Below are positions 60,554-64,000 of a stretch of 64,000 bases of DNA, piece by piece. Under the pieces are notes generated by a model. It was not told the origin of the DNA. It was given only the letters and a program-made list of their open reading frames with translations, and ran no database searches. Positions within the stretch are counted from its first letter, which is position 1, and each line of letters opens with the position of its first letter. The stretch covers positions 4,898,001-4,962,000 of the forward strand of contig LSAX01000001.1 of assembly GCA_001557505.1 (NCBI GenBank). Reading direction: 5' to 3'. The stretch is from Reticulascus tulasneorum (taxonomy: Eukaryota > Ascomycota > Sordariomycetes > Glomerellales > Reticulascaceae). The position numbers and the translations under genes are program-made.

Positions 60554-62191
60554 ATGGCTGCTGTGATTGGCGACTTCGTCTCTGATCCTTCACACTTTCA
60601 TACCATGATAGCCACATCTGGCCTGCAACACCAACACCAACGCACTCACGAGTCACCTTACCGATCGGCCAGTCGGTCTAGAGATTCCACAGGCCGTCGA
60701 CCATCGGCGAGTCCTCGATATCAACGGTCCGAGATCACCCCATCCACGCGAGACGCAAAGAGCGAAGACTGGCGATCAGGCGAACCGGAAAAGCGTCCAT
60801 CAGTCAGCGGCGGAGCCTCTCGCTTTCCCTCGCCGCCCGAATCCTCGTCACCAAGCATCTCCTCTACTCGTGCTCGGCCTCAGCATGCGAACAGCCCTAC
60901 CTATATGGAATCTGAAACTCACGATGCCGCTCGTGTAGGCGCCACCACAACCACGGCCCCTTCCGTAGCAACTGCGTCACAACAGCAACAGCCGTCTCCC
61001 CCAACGGACAGCTACCCGATATCCGAGTCTGCTGATCCGTACCACCTTTCCGATGCATCCTCACCGCGGCAGCACCCCCAGGGCAAGACAATCCGGGTTC
61101 GCGATTTGGCGCATATTCAGAGTCTCGCAAAGGCAGACCATTTGACAGGGAACGGACCGGGAATTCTCCAGGACCCCCCACTTCAGCAGATGAAGTACGA
61201 AATCAGTGCGATGCCCATAGGCGACATAATTGAAATGGTAGCCGCCCTACTAACAAAAATCACGACGACAAATGATTTGCAGCACGATGCCATGCAACGC
61301 AATGTTGCCCACCAGCAACAGGCCAACCAAAACAACGAGTCTGGATCAGGTTCTCAGATGAGTCCGCTCAGTAGCTCCGTTTTGGCATTCCATGGAAAGA
61401 ACATCCCCGCCATCACGATCCTGAGCTACTTGTCGCGTATACACAAGTACTGCCCCACTACATATGAGGTCTTTCTAAGCCTCTTGGTTTACTTCGACCG
61501 TATGACGGAACGAGTTAACGAGATGGTGGTCAAGAACGAGGAGTCAAAGAGACGGGCTGCGGCTGAACCACAGCTCGCGCAAGAGGAACCACCACCACAG
61601 CTGGCAGATATCGAGATGCAGGACGATGAAAGTGACAGGACCGATGAGACAGACTCGGATTTGGCAGACGACGATGATGATGACGACGACGATGTAGATG
61701 GGCGGCCTCAAAAGAAGTCCAGGCAACCCAGTGAGAGCGAGGGAAAGATCATTACTGGCCCGGCAATACCAGCATCGCCGGGGCCCGCGACATACTTTGT
61801 GGTTGACAGTTTCAATATCCATCGGCTTATCATTGCCGGCGTGACATGCGCAAGCAAGTTCTTCTCGGACGTGTTTTATACTAATTCGAGATACGCCAAG
61901 GTACGTCTGGCTCTTTGCGTTTTCCCTCCTCCATCCCTCTAATGTTGCGCTCTTCCCACTTGTCTCCTTAAGTACCAGTCTTTCGCAGAGATCCATGGCT
62001 AATTGCAGATTCAATAGGTTGGCGGGCTACCTCTTGCCGAACTAAATCATCTCGAACTTCAATTCCTCCTCCTGAACGATTTCCGCCTTGCTGTGCCTGT
62101 GGAAGACCTCGAGGCCTATGCGACGATGCTTGTCGAATTTTACGCCCGCGAAGTTGTCGCGCAACGATCGAGGCCTGTCGGGGTGGAGTGA
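60554..62191 (+). CDS. preg: PHO80/PREG-type cyclin (phosphate regulation)
   Basis: Partner cyclin of the PHO85-like kinase. In Neurospora PREG holds back the phosphate activator NUC-1 (established for the family). Two exons (60554-61900, 62018-62191) give 506 residues. The first 210 residues are Ser/Pro/Arg/Gln-rich and disordered. The cyclin box runs from about 225 to the end: PIGDIIEMVAALLTKI, ITILSYLSRIHKYCPTT, FNIHRLIIAGVTCASKFF, then GGLPLAELNHLELQFLLLNDF from the second exon. It is split by an unusual insertion of about 100 residues containing a nine-Asp run (near 375) and a basic KKSR patch. The second exon is needed to complete the fold. Confidence 0.9.
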
Positions 62192-63429
62192 GTAGATTGC
62201 ACATGGGGGGAAAATGCCATATGCGACTTGTCCGTCTAAAGCGTAGAATGCCACATGACATGCTCTCTTCCGATGAACAGTTGCATCAAAGGTGTTAAAC
62301 AGAGAGGGCAAATCTAGCCTGTAGTCTCCGGATCTGGACGGAAACCCAGATGGCCGGAGGACTAGGTGGATACATGGCGAAGCATGTCGTTGAGCGGGCG
62401 CGTTTGTATCCGGCATTTTTGCTTCACCTCCGGTGGCAGGAGGCTGGAATGGGCACGGATCGAAGGATGGAAAGAACAGTTTTCATTTTGATACCCGGAT
62501 AGAATGTCGGGCACTGATTTATGGTAGACACATACAGACGCAGGAGGGTGGATCGGATGGACGGAAGGATTGGCAGGCGAGCGCTGGGAGTGGGTTATAT
62601 GACGCCCACGCGTACTCTCCCCGCTGTGGGGCTGGCTCTTTGTTGTTTGTAATGACTTGAGAGACTTATCATCTGGAGTGTGCTGTTCGGGTTTGCTTTG
62701 ATAAGGGCGCGGGCAGACTCACGGGATGATGATGGTATAGGTAACCGGGCTTCGGCTAGAGGTTTGTCTGTTGTGTGTGCACATTTCTATTGATGAAAGG
62801 AGTTCAGGGTGCTTCTGGATCTCACATTGGTATAGATAGGGCTTACACGAATCTACAGGTTCTTGATTATTGCACATTCCTCGCCTGCGTTTATATCCGC
62901 TCTCATGCACTGATCTTTAGCTCTAATCTTCCTTAGCCCTGCCATCCGACCGTGAGGACGACTGCCCACTCGTGATGTTCAACTGCTAGTCAATAGCATC
63001 GGGGAGAAAATGGCTATATTCAGCTAAGCGCGGGGAGCAGTTCAAGACTAGTCTTTCTTCATTTCTCATAACCGTAGGTTTTACTGTATCCCACCCTCTC
63101 CTCGCTCGGAAAGAGAGGCATTTCGTTTGTCCCGTTGTGCACATATCCAATAAGTAGTCATGAATCAAGACTCAACATCATTATGGTACTTTGCTATAAC
63201 GAGAACAAGGGCAGCGGAGTCAAGAGTCAGGAGTCTGATCCACAGAGGAGGCCAAGGCTTATTCAGGTGTCCATCATTTGATGTCTAAATTACAATTACG
63301 AAGCCCGTGAGCTAAAATCTCTATATCCCATGTGCCTAGATGTTCCCAAACTTGAAAGGCTGCTGCTACATCTATCATTTGAACCATCGGCTCTGCGGCA
63401 ATGGCTGTCGTTGTCCACTTATACATCAC
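62192..63429. other. Convergent 3' intergenic region
   Basis: About 1.2 kb between the 3' ends of the cyclin and VOC genes. It has no coding frame with a family signature and no repeats or RNA genes seen. Confidence 0.5.
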
Positions 63430-63890
63430 TCATTCAGGTTTGTGGCACACAACCTCGGCGTTGTTCCCGGCTGGGTCGACCAAGTAGGCGCCATAGTAAT
63501 TCTCGTGATAGACAGTCCTCACTCCCGGCGCACCATTATCCTGTCCACCAGCTGCTAGACCCGCGGCGTGGAAAGCGTCCACCGACTTTCGGTCTACTGG
63601 AGGTCAGCATGGAGCTACAATCACTAGTGTGATGAGAGTGCTCTCTCTGCGCACAACTCACCGTCCGCACTGAACGCGACATGGATGCTGGCGTATTTCG
63701 CCCCGGGCTCATCGGTATTGGCAGAGATCCACCATTGTGCCTGCTTAGTGCCGAACCCGACCACAGACTCATTGGGTCCCAGAGCCATGAGCTTAGAGAC
63801 GCCGATGGGCTTCAGGGCCGCGGCGTAGAAATCAACACATGCCTTATGCGTTTCGGTGGGGACGTAGATGTTAATATGGTCGAAAGACAT
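63430..63890 (-). CDS. Glyoxalase/VOC-superfamily protein (131 aa)
   Basis: Two minus-strand exons (63890-63662, 63596-63430) with a 65-base intron. The start MSFDHINIYVPTETHKACVD has the first metal-ligand-type His (DHINI). The second half ends YYGAYLVDPAGNNAEVVCHK, with the family's closing strand and Glu ligand (NNAEVV). The His in ASIHVAFSA supplies another possible ligand. One beta-alpha-beta-beta-beta pair makes a single VOC module that probably dimerises. Members include glyoxalase I, dioxygenases and antibiotic-binding proteins, so the substrate cannot be given. No targeting signal. Without splicing, the frame ends after 11 unrelated residues. Confidence 0.88.
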
Positions 63891-64000
63891 AACTGGATTT
63901 TAGGTGCGTGACTAAGATTTGAGAAGAGAATATATACACTGCGGAAATGATCTCTTCAAGGTTATGCTACTGCGGCTATGCGGGTGAGGGTCCTGAGAGG

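Overview
The window is nuclear DNA of a filamentous ascomycete (Pezizomycotina). Genes are split by short spliceosomal introns of about 50-190 bases with GT-AG ends and CTAAC/CTGAC-like branch sites. They lie 0.3-4 kb apart on both strands with no operon logic. The gene families (HET-domain protein, WSC-domain surface protein, AA9 polysaccharide monooxygenase, PREG-type cyclin) are typical of moulds. I cannot place the genus; a class such as Sordariomycetes or Leotiomycetes would fit. Exon structures below were worked out by hand from reading frame, splice consensus and family knowledge.

Layout. 1-8.1 kb: the 3' end of ribosome-assembly factor RSA4, a 4.3-kb leader/intergenic region, then the non-catalytic TSL1/TPS3-type subunit of the trehalose synthase complex. 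10-15 kb: a gene-poor stretch with two small secreted cysteine-containing proteins, a 34-bp tandem repeat upstream of one of them, and a possible small membrane protein. 15-27 kb: branched-chain aminotransferase, HAK potassium transporter, AA9 LPMO, SRPBCC-domain protein, homocysteine S-methyltransferase and an alcohol-acetyltransferase-like enzyme. 28-38 kb: a Na/K-type P-ATPase, a secreted protein with a long Pro-Ala-Val repeat tail, and a C2-domain protein. 39-52 kb: a HET-domain protein with a predicted myristoylated N-terminus next to a decayed HET copy, a 1,777-residue secreted beta-propeller/Hydin/WSC/PAN-like protein, and a secreted subtilase. 54-64 kb: tRNA-Thr(AGU), ERV2-type sulfhydryl oxidase, proteasome beta1, a PREG/PHO80-type cyclin with a long CT-rich leader and an upstream ORF, and a glyoxalase-fold protein.

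The genes do not form one pathway. Housekeeping genes sit at both ends and the middle is richer in accessory genes (secreted proteins, HET, LPMO, subtilase, a large surface protein). I found no transposon, no CRISPR and no clear biosynthetic cluster. The most interesting items are the HET gene with its relic, the WSC/PAN protein with an inferred GC-AG intron, the PAV-repeat protein, the small secreted proteins with their upstream minisatellite, and a P-ATPase lacking one conserved acidic membrane residue.
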